Below are positions 32,788-43,981 of a stretch of 62,548 nucleotides of DNA, piece by piece (position 1 is the first letter of the stretch; each line of letters starts with the position of its first letter). Below the pieces are notes generated by a model that made no database searches, was not told the DNA's origin, and was given only the letters and a program-made list of their open reading frames with translations. Made by a program: the position numbers and the translations under genes. This DNA comes from Chara braunii (taxonomy: Eukaryota; Streptophyta; Charophyceae; Charales; Characeae). Location of the stretch: contig BFEA01000028.1 in NCBI GenBank assembly GCA_003427395.1, forward strand, positions 3,265,174 to 3,327,721, read 5' to 3'.

Positions 32788-33458
32788 TTAGAAGGAGCTA
32801 ATTTGGATGCTGATTGAGTCTGGTGTGCTGTTCGTTGGTTCTGGATCTGGGTTGTTAGTCTGTGCTAGAACATTCCACATTTTAAAGATTAGGCTTTTCC
32901 CCTTGATGATTGCTATCTTGCCCTTGTCCAGATAGATCTCCTCGAATTTGGTTTGAAATTCCTTGGCTTTGGGCTCGTTGGCTTTCATCTTTCTTTTGAC
33001 TTTGTGCCATAGCACCCAGTATTCCGTTTCTACTTGCTGTTTGAGGATACCCCATGCTTCTTTCACATGCATTGGTTGTTTGTCTATCGTTTCTTGACAA
33101 CGTTTCCTCCAAATTGACCATATTGTTGCCTTGCATAGGATTTGGAATAGGTTGTTATGGAAGGGGGGTCAGTCTTCGGGGATTGTGAATCCTAATAGAA
33201 GAAGGGTAGAGTTTGATATGAGTTTTGTGTCGGTAATTGAGGCCCAAATCTGTGTGATCCTGCCCCATATTGGTTGTATCTTGGGGCATAGTAGGAAGCA
33301 GTGAAATAAGTCTTCTATCTGTCCTTCTGTGCAGTTGGCACATAGTTCATTTAAGGGGTGTCTGTCTTCTTTCTTTCTTCTAATGTTTAGCCATAGGTTG
33401 AGTGGGATGGCTAAGTACAGAATTAGCCATTGTAAACTTTTGAATTTGGGGGGGTGTA

Positions 33459-33525
33459 AGGTAGCTATTTGGTAAAAAAAAAAACAAGAAAAAAAAATAA
33501 AAATAAAAAAAGGTAGCTATTTGGT
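33459..33525. repeat. A-rich insertion flanked by 15-bp direct repeat
   Basis: AGGTAGCTATTTGGT occurs at 33459-33473 and 33511-33525. Between them are 37 bases, almost all A on the plus strand. This looks like a target-primed insertion of only a poly(A) tail inside LINE A ORF2. Confidence 0.85.
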
Positions 33526-33874
33526 TCCAAGGTATTTCTTTTAACATTTCCTTGTCTATTCCTAGGTGTCTATTCCAGCGATCTGCTATGATTGTTTCTG
33601 GGGCTGCTGATCTGCACCTTAGTTTATAGCCTAGACTGGTGGTGTAATTGATCAGGTTGATTCTTCGGTCTATACTTATTGTGGATTGTTTTAATTTCCA
33701 TGCCCATTCTGCGGGGTCGAATTCTAGGTCTTCTAAGGTAGTTTGGGGGTGGAATAAGGTGAGGTCTTCGTTTTCTATTACTCTGACTTTTCTGAGATTA
33801 ATTTCTTTGACTGCGATTTGTGCTACTGGTTCTTTGTTTAGTTTGCCGTAATCTGCGCCTGGTTCCTCTAGCTT

Positions 33875-33986
33875 GTGCATGGAGAAAATTAGCCAGTTGT
33901 TTCTACCATTTTCCTTTCCTATAAAGGCGAGTGCATGGAGAAAATGAGCCAGTTGTTTCTACCATTTTCCTTTCCTATAAAGGCGA
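33875..33986. repeat. 56-bp tandem duplication in LINE A ORF2
   Basis: Two copies, 33875-33930 and 33931-33986, begin GTGCATGGAGAAAAT and differ at one base. The length is not a multiple of three, and the ORF2 frame changes exactly here. Confidence 0.9.
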
Positions 33987-34491
33987 GTGCATGTTCAATC
34001 GGTTTTATGAATGCCACGACTGCCCAGTCTCCTTTTGACCACTGTTTGTCCCCTTGAAGAATTGTTTGCCACTCCATCGGGATGGCCTTTATTATCTGCT
34101 GGAGGTTTTGGGCTAGGTTGTGGCTTCCCTTGAGCATTTCTCTAAGTTGTCTGACAGAAAGCCAGTTTTTTTCTGAGTCATCCCAGATGTGTATGATTTG
34201 CCAAATGCCCTTCTCTAACCAAGTGCCCCATCTTGTGTCCTTTGAGGTGAGGGTGAAGGGTGTGTTTTCGTTGCTGGTTATCCAGGGGTTACAGAAGAGG
34301 GGTTGTCTAAGGATTTATTCTTTGATTGTTGGTTTCCTTACTTTCACTGGAAGATTTCTCTCCATGCCTTCAATAGCTCTTTCCAAAAATTCAGTCTTGG
34401 TTCGTTTTGGGACTTGTTTTGTCATAGTCCAAGATTTATTGATTATCCATAACGTACCCTCCATGTTTTCTGGTGTCTTGTATGCTGGGAT

Positions 34492-36753
34492 CTATTGTAA
34501 CCCTTCCAGTGCCAGGGCTCTCCAAGGTAGGTTAGGACTCGTTAATAGCTTTATAATCCACTTGGTTTGGAGAGCTTTTATTTGGTTAGCTGGGTCTAGC
34601 ACGCCTAAGCCTCCTTGGCTCTTCTTTCTTGTTACGTATTGCCAAGCTACCTTTGTGATAAAGCTTTGTTTTGATGCGTCTCCTGTCCAGAGATAAGCTG
34701 TTGCTTTCTTATGTAAGTCCTTTAAGGCTCTTTGGTCTGGTGTCCAGAAAGCTGCTACGTACCACATCATCGAGTAAATTGATGCATTTAATACTAATGC
34801 CCTTCCATGTAGTGAGGTGTGTATTCTCCCCCAATCGTTAAGTTTGCTGGTCATTTTGGCTAGCAGACTGGGAGCCATTTCTGCTGCTGCCCCCTGAATA
34901 GTCATCTGTATTCCTAGTACTCTAAGTGGGTCGTTGGGGTTTTCCCATATCATATCTTCTGGTGTATCTCTGGGTGGATCAATGCCCTCCTCCGTTAACC
35001 ACCAGCCTACCGTCTTTTTCCAGTTGATGCGCATTTCGGAGGCTAATTGGAAGGCACACATTGCTCTGGTTAGTGCTTCGAAGGATGAGGGGGATGCTCT
35101 TATAAGCACTGTTAGGTCGTCGGCAAACAAAATTGTAGGCGGTATGTGATATTTGTGAGAGTTTGGTTCGGGTTGTTCGGTGAGTCTGTGGATGGAGGGG
35201 TCTTTTCTTAAGACGGAGGCTATGGCTTCCATGATGAAGAGAAAGATTGGAGCAACCAGCGGGTCTCCTTGTCTTACTGATCGGGACATTTCATATTTTA
35301 TGGAAATGTGTCCGTTGACCTATACTGCTCCCATCGCGTCGTTGTATAAGACTCTCACCCATTTTCTGAAGTTTGGTCCTACTCCCATTGTTTCCATGCA
35401 CTTTTGAAGGAAGTCCCAATTGACTTGATCATAGGCTTTTTCAAAGTCAAAAAAGAGGATTGCTGCATTCAAATGTTTGTCCTGGATAAATCTGACCGAT
35501 TCTGCTAGCGACATCACATTGTCTAGGATGAAACGTCCTGTGATGAATCCTGTTTGATCTATGTGAAAACAATTTTTGGTGATCTTTCTGATCCTGTTGG
35601 CTAGTAGTTTTGCCAAAATCTTGTAAGCTACTGTTAGTAGAGTGATAGGTCTGTAGTTCCTGATGTCTGTTGGGTCGCCCTTCTTGTAGAGTAATGTGAC
35701 TATACCGGTGCTGAGTTCTGGTCCTAGGCTTTCCTTGTTCCATGTGGTTCTTACGAAGTGGCAATATTCGTCTCCTACGAGTGGCCAGTAGACTTGCCAC
35801 AATTCTTTTGAGAGCCCATCTATACCTGGTGTTTTATCTGACTTCATGGAATCTAGTGCTTTTTTAATTTCTTCGTTTGTGATTGGTTGGTCTAGTTCTT
35901 CTGCCATGTTGTGCGTAATGGTTTTGTCTAAGTACTTGTTGAACTTTTCTCTGGCTTGCAGGATTACCCTAGGGGTGGGCGATTCTGTCTTGGATGCATA
36001 GAGTTCTTTGTAGAAGGATTCAACTATGGAGAGCATTTTCAGTGGGTTGGACGTTGGGCCTTCCTCCCCTCTGAGCTGACTAATGGCCGAGTTTCTTCCT
36101 CTTGCCTTGAATTTTTGAAAGAAGAATTTTGTCATTTTCTCACCTTTTTCCCATTCCATTAATCTGGCTCTGAGTCGCATGCCATTTGCTTTCCAAGCAT
36201 TCCAGCTGGCTAGTTCTGCTCTGGCCCTAGTTAGTAGGTCTTCATAGTCTGTGGATCCAGGGTTGTTCCATAGATTAGATTCCGCGATACCGACTGCTGC
36301 TAAATTCCATGATGATGTCGATGCTGCGTTAGATAGGTTGGAAGTTAGGGTTGGGAAGTCTGTTCCTACTCGTTCGGAATCAATGCAGGCTTGTGCTATG
36401 GCTTGTTTCATTTCACGGGTTCCAAGAATGGAGTTGTTGATCTTGAAAAAGCCTGGCCCTTTTTGTACACCCGGATCGAATATTAAGTCTATGAAGATTG
36501 GGCTGTGATCTAATCCGTAATTATAGGGTAGTTTTCTTATGCCTGCTTTTAAGATGGCGCCTCTCAGGGATTCAGATATCAAGAAGAAGTTTGTGGCTGA
36601 GTTGGTGACGTGTTGGGTTCTATTTCTTTTCCTATAAGTAAATTTGTTGGCCTCTGGGTGGAGTGTTCTAAGGGGTTCAAGTAGGTTTCTTTCTACCTGT
36701 GCATTGTCTGGGCTTCTGTTTGGAATTGGTTTTCCCTTCCTATTTGAGAGCAT
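34492..36753 (-). pseudogene. LINE A ORF2: endonuclease end and reverse transcriptase
   Basis: The endonuclease end is visible as LPYNYGLDHSPIFIDL, with the catalytic His of the usual SDHxP motif present as LDHSP. RT blocks follow: KTPGIDGLSKELW, GIVTLLYKKGDPTDIRNYRP, DQTGFITGRFILDNV, LFFDFEKAYDQVNW, RQGDPLVAPIFLF and the catalytic ILFADDLTVL. A TAG at 35320-35322 interrupts RT. LINE B has Gln (VQVNG) at this site, so a CAG to TAG change is likely. The thumb region ends at 34492 after GGLGVLDPANQIKALQTKWI. The enzyme copies LINE RNA at nicked target DNA. Confidence 0.9.
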
Positions 36754-37333
36754 GGCAGTCTGTCACTGGATGGGTCCAGGGTTGTGTTCCAATCTCCGTC
36801 CAGTATTATATGATTTTGGTCACTGCATAATGTTGTTATGCTCTGGATAAAGTGTTGTCTTTGGGCTGCATCGTTGGGAGCATAGGCTTTATTAATTGAA
36901 AGGATTCTTCCTTAAATGTGAAAGTTGTTTCTATCCATCTACCGTGTTCTATGTCTGTTTTGTTGGGTCCTAGTTGTATCAATTTAGTTGCTCTTGAGTT
37001 GTTGTGCCATGGTATGGCTGTACCCGCGGAGCCAGCTCTTGTGGACGGGGCCCAAGTTGCCTCTCGTACGTATTTTAATCTTAGAATTATCTTCCTGATT
37101 ATTTCTTTGTGTTCTAGGGAGTCAGTGAGATGGGTTTCTTGTAGACATACCACGTCTGGGGGGTTCTTAGAGTACCATCTTAGATAGTTGGTCATGTTAT
37201 CCCATTTGTCTAGGTTGGCCAGTATTGTAGCTAACCCGTTGACATTCCATGACATCACTGATAGCTCAGGCTCTTTTGGCTTCAGCGTGTAGAGTTTGGG
37301 CCTGTTTCCTGTCTGGGGAAGTTGCGTTGCCAT
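36754..37333 (-). pseudogene. LINE A ORF2: AP-type endonuclease N-terminus
   Basis: It nicks the target site to prime reverse transcription. The start at 37331-37333 (MATQLPQTGNRPKLYTLKPK) precedes VMSWNVNGL and VVCLQETHL, the first two conserved endonuclease motifs (Asn and Glu). The frame stops at 36836. The GDWN motif, corresponding to GDFN, lies in another frame near 36800. At least two frame changes therefore split the domain. ORF2 begins about 190 bp after ORF1 ends. Confidence 0.85.
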
Positions 37334-37519
37334 GGACTGTCCGGGATGGGCGTGCTATTCTTTCATGTTGGATAAATTTAGTTATATGTGGGCTCAAAGA
37401 GGTGATTGTGACGGATCTTAACCTCTCGCGCTTTGTCTGCCATGACTCGGTCCAAATGCTCCTCCTTGTCGTGGAAGAGGGCAAACCCTTCGGCTATCGC
37501 TGCTGAGACTGCTGCTCTT

Positions 37520-38430
37520 TCAGGCGGAATTTCGCCTCCCATATGGGATGGCCTGTAGGACCTTCCAGGGGCGCCACACCAGGTGATCAGCGAGGTGGGC
37601 ATTCATTGAATATCTTACCATGTATGGTCTCAGGTCGCTGCAGACTAATTCCTCAGAGTCGTCGATCCATTCCTCTCTCCACTCAGCCCTCGCTCCCAAG
37701 ATGTGTGCTGCGCTTGGGGCTTCTTTGGAAATATTGGCTGCCAAAACTTTTTCGTTGGGGCCTGCAAGTGAAATCAGAGACCAGGATTTGCTGACTGCAA
37801 CTTCCCAGTCCTCATGTTGGTGGTTCCAACGATATGGCAGAATGACTCTCTTTTTGCAGCCACTCTTGGCCTCCAGTTTGGCTGCTGTGAATATTTCTGC
37901 ATTGTGACCCTGTGCCATGCTCTGTAGGTTGACTGCTTCCCCTGCTGTTTCTCTGTTGTGGTCTTTGAGGACTGTGATCTGTGCCAACAAAATTTCTTTC
38001 TGCCTGTCCAAGTCCTCTCTTGTGCTCAGTTGGCTTTCTGCTTCCATCTCTTCTTCCTTTTGTCCGTTATTCGTGGCCTTTTTGTGCATCCCCCTCTGCC
38101 CCTTTGATCTTTTGTTGGGGCGGTTGTGTGTTGTCTCATTGTACAGCTTAGGCCATTGAATCAGTTTATGTGAGCATGCTGTGTGTTTCCCTGGGCTATC
38201 CAGAGTGTGGCTGTAACGTTCTGCAAAGAAGTCAGAGAGTTGTTGTTCCTTTTCCAAGACCTCAAATTGATTCTGGATTGGGATTTGGCTGTTGATTTCT
38301 GACTGTTGGAAATTGAAACTTTTCAGATTGAGGATGTGTCTTTTGTATGCAACACAAACTTTGAATTCCATTTCCCGTTCTCTTTCCAGTTTCTTTACAT
38401 AATCTGCCAACCATTCCTTTTGAGTCTGTG
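37520..38430 (-). pseudogene. LINE A ORF1, C-terminal coiled-coil part
   Basis: This continues ORF1 after a frame change near 38430-38470, where both frames are open over the same DNA. It is rich in Lys, Glu and Gln, with coiled-coil-like stretches (ADYVKKLEREREMEFKVC, TREDLDRQKEILLAQITVLK). It ends at 37520. Plant LINE ORF1 proteins bind element RNA. This C-terminal half has no recognised domain. Confidence 0.65.
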
Positions 38431-39600
38431 TCTTCTCCCTCTTCATCCTGAGATGTTGTGCCATCTTCCTCTGGCTCCAGAGGTTTTCCATCTTTAGCTT
38501 GGACATCCATCGAATCTTTCGGATCAGGGGTGTGTTTTTCCCCTTCTTCACTACTCTTACCTTCAGAGTTTGATGGAGTGAAAAGTACTTTTGCGGCTGC
38601 GTTCTTCCCTTTGAGTGGATCGTCGAGGTCATTTTCTTCGGTAGTCACATCCATCTGGTCTGCTGTTGATGTTGTGTCCTCTTGGCTGTTCGCTCTGCTG
38701 ATTTTGCTTGCCGCTTGTTTTTTTGTGTGTTGGTCAGATGACGCCAGACCATCTTTCCGTTTGAGCAGTTTGTTCGATGATCGGGAGGTGCTGTCCACAG
38801 TGGTTGTCTGTGATTTGGCCTTCTGAGAGTTATCTGCACACAACACTTTGTCTCTTGCGCGCAGATTCTCAAGAAATACTTTTTCAGTAGACTCACCTGT
38901 TTTGATAAGCTCCTGCCAGGTTTCCCTTCTTTGCTTGTCTTCTGTTACCACCTGAGGATCGAGGAGGTTCCTTTTCAGAAAACCTCCATCCTTGTCTTCA
39001 ATTCTTTTGGCACCCTTCATTTGCCATTGGCTTCCATGTGGAGGGTAGATGTTTGGCTGAGTGGTCGGCTCTCCCTCCAATGTCCAGACCCATTGCGGGT
39101 TATCCAATGTGTCATCAAAAACCCAACCTTTGTAGGCTGGGTCGTTGACATTCCACAATCCAATCTTCGCTTCACACTCAATCAGATTGGAATGAATTTG
39201 GCCCGGTTTAGCTCCTCGGTCTCTGTTGAGAGGGCAGTTCCTGTCTGTTCCCAAATGCCCCTTTCCCCTACATTTAAAGCAGCGTGGGTTTGTTTTCGTG
39301 GAAAGGAAAGTGGTCATCTTCTGACCATTTTTCTTTACGAAGACCCACGTGTCTGGGAATTGAGGGGGGACTCCTGAGGTAACCTATAGGCATGCAATTT
39401 TGGAATCATTGTTTGGGGCCAGGAATTCTGGACCTGTCTCAAACAACTCCGGGACCGGGTTGTTTGGTAGGATTCTGCTAGTCATCTTTCTAGGAAGTTG
39501 TGCAGTTCCTCTGCGATGTTGTCGAATTGGGCCCAAAAGTGTTCTCTCAACATGGCTTGCTTGTGGCATGATGTTTCAGGCTGGGGGGCTCTTTTGGGTT
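38431..39600 (-). pseudogene. LINE A ORF1, zinc-knuckle part
   Basis: The frame carries RCFKCRGKGHLGTDRNCP, a knuckle with spacing C-X2-C-X4-H-X6-C, two residues longer at the end than the usual form. This is followed by a Trp-containing block (PQWVWTLEGE) and a long acidic, Ser/Thr-rich tail. Upstream, RMTSRILPNNPVPELFETG in the same frame joins it to the N-terminal block, with a stop at 39384. This is the RNA-binding segment of ORF1. Confidence 0.75.
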
Positions 39601-39661
39601 TCCATTTTGTGACTGTCACCACCCCTTTTCTGCATTTCAGTGTGTTGAGTGAAATTAGGTA

Positions 39662-40201
39662 TCACGCATAGGCTCTGTCCGGACTAACAATCATGACTGT
39701 GTTTCTTGCTCTCTTGTGGTAGGTGACTACCGGCTCTGTCCCTGGGATTTCTTCCAGGGAGCGGAGTGTGTCTCTCACCCAGGTTCTTTTGTCGTTTGGT
39801 GACATGTCTGAGCATTTGTGTGGGAAGTTGAAGAGGACCGCGTGATTTTCGAAAACTTTTTTGCAGCTCTCCTCGTCTTCCTCTGGGTATTCCCACATTT
39901 CCACGGTCTGAGTCGAGTCGTTTTCTCCCTTGATTGTTTCCTTGATGATATTCACTTTGGATTTGACTTGGGTGCTTGAGATCAGGAACTCCATTGCTCT
40001 TTGACTCAGAGTTCTATGCGATGAGTTCGCTGCGTGTTGCGAATGACCTGGTGCAGAAGACAGCCCCTGGCTTTGGTTGTGTCCCGTTGTGTCTGCAGCT
40101 CCTGTGGGCAGTGGGCGGTGCCCTGTTACAGGTCCGGTTGGTAAAGGTGTGGGTTCCCCTTTCCCTGGGGGTGCTACCGCCTCAGTGTAGGACGCTGCCA
40201 T
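39662..40201 (-). pseudogene. LINE A ORF1, N-terminal part
   Basis: Starts at ATG 40199-40201 (MAASYTEAVAPPGKGEPTPL) with a Pro/Gly-rich N-terminus. A domain with TVEMWEYPEEDEESCKKVFE, HAVLFNFPHKCSDMSPNDKR and ARNTVMIVSPDRAYA follows. The layout fits the RNA-binding N-terminal domain of plant LINE ORF1 proteins, but I cannot name the domain with certainty. A stop at 39662 separates it from the zinc-knuckle block. Confidence 0.65.
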
Positions 40202-40279
40202 TGTGTTGCAGTTTACACTCTAGGTGGTACAAATCCTTGAACTGGTTGCGTTCTGCTTCTCTGCTTGGTAGCTATAAAT

Positions 40280-40545
40280 TTGGCAAAGTTTCGCCTCCCC
40301 GCCTGGGGATCGTAATGGCAGGGTCAGAGTGTCTGTGGGTACCGCTGGAGGGAATGCAGTCAGAATTTTGGCAGGGTTTCTCCTCCCCACCTGGGAAGCG
40401 AGAGTCCTTTCGAGCGTGTAGAATGGTGCGAAAAGGACAAGCGATTTGCCTCCCTCTTGGGGGGCGTGAGGTCGGAAATTATGAGAGGTAAAGGTAGTGG
40501 TTTTAAACTGGTAGAGCTTCGCCTCCCCACCTGGGGAGCGTGAGG
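40280..40545 (-). repeat. Four diverged repeats in the LINE A 5' region
   Basis: CCTCCCC[A/G]CCTGGGGAGCG-like cores occur near 40294, 40383, 40449 and 40522, spaced 89, 66 and 73 bp, each within a longer similar context (GTTTCGCC upstream, GTGAGG downstream). They lie just upstream of ORF1 and may be promoter-type monomers as known in some mammalian L1 elements. Confidence 0.7.
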
Positions 40546-40679
40546 GCCGTCCTTAACCAGAGAGAACAAGGCTGTATAAGTTGAGTGGGTTGCGGTTGGG
40601 ATCGGGGAATCACAGATCTCGAGGGGCGAATGCCGCATTCAGGGTGTAGGAAGAAGGCCAGCAATGGGTGGTAATGGAA

Positions 40680-40830
40680 TGATGAAAAAAATAAGTTAGA
40701 ATTAATAAGTACTATTCGTTAATTAATGAGTAAATAATTAAAATAATTATTTAATTTAATGAATAGCAATTAGGATAAGATGGATAATTAAATAGTAAGA
40801 TAAATACTGATTATGAAGATGTCTGCTAAG
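40680..40830. other. AT-rich block
   Basis: About 150 bp dominated by AATTAA and TAATTA words with short inverted repeats. No gene. Confidence 0.7.
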
Positions 40831-40849
40831 GAGGTGGTACTATGTTGTA

Positions 40850-41640
40850 GTGGTCTTCAGTGAGGCGAGGCGAGATGTGTGTTCTTGGCGTGAGGGGTTG
40901 GATGGTGGACGGCGGGTGGAGGGAGGGGGGAATGTGCGGCGAGTGAAATTGTTTATGTGGTAGAGGGGGGGGCGGGGGGGGGAGGAGTGTTGGTGGGGCG
41001 ATTCAGTCGATTGTTTGTTGTGGAGATTGTGATGTGTGTGGGGTGAGTGGTGTGTTTAAGGGTGCAATGGGAGCAGTGTGGGTGAGGTTGGGTGGGGGGG
41101 TGGTAGGGCGGTGGGATCGAGTGTGAAGCGACTATATGTGGTGGGATTGTGTAATGTCGCGGATTGTGGGAGGGTAGTCGCGGGTTGCGGGGGGGATCGG
41201 GAAGGATGATGTGTGGGGTGTAGAGGAGAGGCATATGAAGATGGGGTTGGAAAGTTTGTGCGGGGAGTGGGGATGAGGGGAGTCAGAGAGGGGGGTAGAA
41301 GTTGGCGGTGCGGTGGGAGAGTTTGGGTGGGGGGTAGGGGAGTGGGGGGGTCCGGGCGAGGCGTCTAGGTGGGGGACGGGGAGCAGTGAGTGGATAAGGG
41401 TTCTGGTAACGGATTGTATGGAGTTGAGCGGGTGTGGGACCTGGGTTGGGGGACAGCGTAGCTGGTTGAAGTGGGTCGAGGTCGGGGGTCCGTGTGGGTG
41501 AATAGGGGGGGAGGGGGGGGGGCGGGGAAAGGGGGGGGCGGATTGTGCGATGTAGGTCGTGTGGGGGGGCGGGATCGGGGTAGGGCGACGGGGTAGGGAG
41601 ACAGGGTAGGGAGACGGGGAAGTGGGGCGAAATGAATAGC
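40850..41640. other. Strongly G-rich plus strand
   Basis: About 800 bp with many runs of 4-9 G (40966-40981, 41502-41540). Multiple runs at short spacing could form G-quadruplexes. No gene is supported. Confidence 0.75.
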
Positions 41641-42550
41641 GATTAGAGGATGGGGTCTGGCTTTTCTACTTGAGCTAATTTACTGATCTGAGTGCGTGAG
41701 TAGGGATGGTGCTCTACCTCTTATTGCTCATGTACGCACGCTACTCCTCTTTGATCTGTCACAGTCAGGATCGCTCCTTCGAAAAACAGTAGGAAGTTTA
41801 CTGTGTAATGTGTCTTGCTCTCTGGTAGCAATCGAATGGCTGTCTCGATGTGTTTGTAGAGTCTGTCGCGTATAGCGGCTGGAGACCAGATCTTGTCGCC
41901 TTTTGGAAGACTCGCTGAGAGTAAGCGGAGGAGAGTTTTCGGTCTTACCTTGGCTGCCGAATTGTAATGTTCTGACCTTTCCGGGCGTAATGATGTCGCG
42001 CTACTCCTCTTGGTTGCTTGGGATGATGTCTTGCTAGACTCTTTGCCTCTTTCCTCGTTTCCCGCTTAGGCGTCTTGTCTCTTCTCGCTTCTTCAAAATC
42101 CCACCCTTCCCGACTTTCTGTCTTTTCCCGTTCTTTAGGAAAAGCTCTCTTCTTCCTCTCGACTCTCGAAGATTGTGTCGTCTACTCTCGTCCTCTTACA
42201 TTCCTCTTTCGTTCGTGAAAGCTCCCAGCTGTGTATTCCAGTTGAATCTTTCGTCCCTTGTACTTGGAGCTTCTCTCTCCCTTCTTCTCCTTTCCCTCCC
42301 CTCAATTACTTTGTCCTTTTCTAAACTTAGTAGCTGTCCATTCCTCTTCCTTTCTTCAATGATCTTCTCCTCTATACACCTCGGGAGAGTTTGTTCGCAT
42401 TTCGTCTCTTTTCACACTCCCCTGCTCTGTTGTCTTTTCCTGATCTTGGTTGTGCCCCGCTTCTCTCGTTTTCCTGTCTTTCTCACTGCTCATTTCCTCT
42501 GCCTTCCTCCTCTCTCCCTCTCTTTCCTTCTTGTCCCTTGCTGTCCTGTG
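41641..42550. other. Pyrimidine-rich stretch, no recognised gene
   Basis: Plus strand is rich in CTTTC and TCTTC words from about 42040 to 42540, which creates an open frame of Ser, Leu and Phe that I consider spurious. Confidence 0.5.
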
Positions 42551-42554
42551 AGCA

Positions 42555-42574
42555 GCCACGCCCGAAGGCGTGGC
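42555..42574 (-). other. 8-bp hairpin with UUCG loop, LINE B 3' region
   Basis: Minus strand GCCACGCCTTCGGGCGTGGC: a perfect 8-bp stem closed by C-G around UUCG, an extra-stable RNA tetraloop type. It lies about 140 bp after the last ORF2 codon. A 10-bp inverted repeat (42660-42669 with 42704-42713) lies between. Confidence 0.8.
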
Positions 42575-42709
42575 GGGATGTGGTGTGCTCTCACCTTCAG
42601 GTTTCCCGCCTTTACATTTCACGTTCGAAAATCAATGATGCGCGTGTTCATGCGCGGCACTAATTCCCGCGTGGGTCGATAAAATTTGCCGCGGTGTGGT
42701 TACCGGGAA

Positions 42710-43981
42710 TTAGCGCTGAAAAATAGCGCTCCCACACCTCCTTTTCCAAATCGCCCACCGAGAGGCTTTTCTGATTAGTGAGAAGAAGAATAGGTCGAAA
42801 CCTTTGAACTGTGGGGTTTGCTCTATGTGTAAGTAAAGAGTGCTCGGGTTAATTTGTAGTGTTTTGTTTGAGTGTCTGGACCATGCTTGTTCTACCTCAT
42901 TCCATAGGGCTTGGGCCTTCTCGCATTCTATGAAGCAGTGGTTAAGTGTTTCCATAGCTTGTGTGTTACAGACTTTGCACCATGACTCTTGTTCTCATTT
43001 GTCTTCCTTCTTTCGTCTTCGTGCCAGGCAGTGGTTCACCGGGACTGCTCTATAGGTAATGAGCCAAAGAAGGCTGGCCAATTTAACCGGCCTCGCGCAG
43101 ACGATTGAATTCCAGGAGGGTTTGAAGATCGCGTTGGCGAGTGAGCTTTCTTCCTTTTGCCATCTTTTCATTACTATCTCTGATGTCATGATGGGAGTGG
43201 AAAACAGCTTGTAGCCCAGTTTAGGGGTGTAGTCGGTTATTTTGTATCTACGTACTGTCATGTGTGGTTTCGGGATTGCCCCACGACCATTCGGTAAGGT
43301 CAATTTCGAGGTGGCGGATGTCCAAATCAGGCCTATATACTCTATTTTGGTCACTTTCTATTACTCTTATCCATCTTAATTGGTTTGTTTTGAAGGATCC
43401 CTCTGCTATGCTTTCCTTGTTGAGGATGCTCACCGGATTGCCTGGTTCCTCCAAGGGGAAGATGCTGCAAGTTACCCATTCGTTGTTGCGTGATTCATTG
43501 TTTAGTATTCTTAGGATTTCTGTTATATTGGCCTGGTTCTTCTGACTGGCCCAATTCCCAACTACCCATTTTCGTTCTGATTTTTTAAGTATGCGTCGCC
43601 GTTCTATTGGGATCCTTTCAATAATCATTGATAGGTTGGCTTTTAGATTGTGGTTTCCTTTTTGGATAGTTCTGAAATATTTTCCTTCCTTCCAGTTATT
43701 TGTTGAATCGTTCCACAGATGTTGGATTTGCCATATGCCTTTTTTAGCCAATGCCCCCATTTGGCGCTTGCTTTGGAGAGAGAGAGGCTTTCGTCTTTGT
43801 CATCTTTGATCCAGGGGTTACGAAAAATGGGTTGTCTTAGGACTTCATCTTTCCTTCTTAGGCCGAGTTTGTTTTCTGGGAAGATTTTCCTCCAAGTGTG
43901 CAAAAAGGAGTTCCCGGAAGGATTTGGAGGATTCCTTTTCTGTACCTTCTTCTGGGTTTGGCTGGGGGTTAGGGGACTTGG
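42710..43981 (-). pseudogene. LINE B ORF2, C-terminal region
   Basis: Pieces in alternating frames give the same block order as LINE A: KGNHNLKANLSMIIERIPIE, DLDIRHLEIDLTEWSWGNPE, ITDYTPKLGYKLFSTPIM, then a Cys/His block around 42930-43000 ending with METLNHCFIECEKAQALW. The last frame stops at 42710. Confidence 0.75.

Larger units (their letters stand above)
32788..34491 (-). pseudogene. LINE A ORF2, C-terminal region
   Basis: Downstream of RT, pieces in alternating frames show the usual LINE C-terminus. Blocks such as MLKGSHNLAQNLQQIIKAIP, FHPQTTLEDLEFDPAEWAWK, LINYTTSLGYKLRC and a Cys/His block CANCTEGQIEDLFHCFLLCP (around 33275-33335) match in order with LINE B. The final frame ends at 32788 after HVKEAWGILKQQVETEYWVL. 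Two insertions account for damage: the 56-bp tandem duplication 33875-33986, which changes frame, and the A-rich insertion 33474-33510, which encodes a Phe-rich stretch. Several stops also occur. Confidence 0.75.
31885..40560 (-). mobile_element. LINE A (L1-like, two ORFs), inactivated
   Basis: A long non-LTR element read on the minus strand. It has 5' repeats (40280-40545), ORF1 with a zinc knuckle and coiled coil (40201 to 37520), ORF2 with an apurinic-type endonuclease, RT and a C-terminal Cys/His region (37333 to 32788), a 3' UTR of roughly 0.9 kb and a poly(A)-ended tail at 31885. It carries several frame changes, nonsense codons, a 56-bp duplication and a poly(A)-only insertion. No target duplication was resolved. 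It lies in the proposed 29-kb intron. Confidence 0.85.

Noticed and set aside
42173-42682. Leu/Ser/Phe-rich plus-strand frame resembling a membrane protein
   Set aside because: Follows from the pyrimidine-rich tract antisense to the LINE B 3' region.
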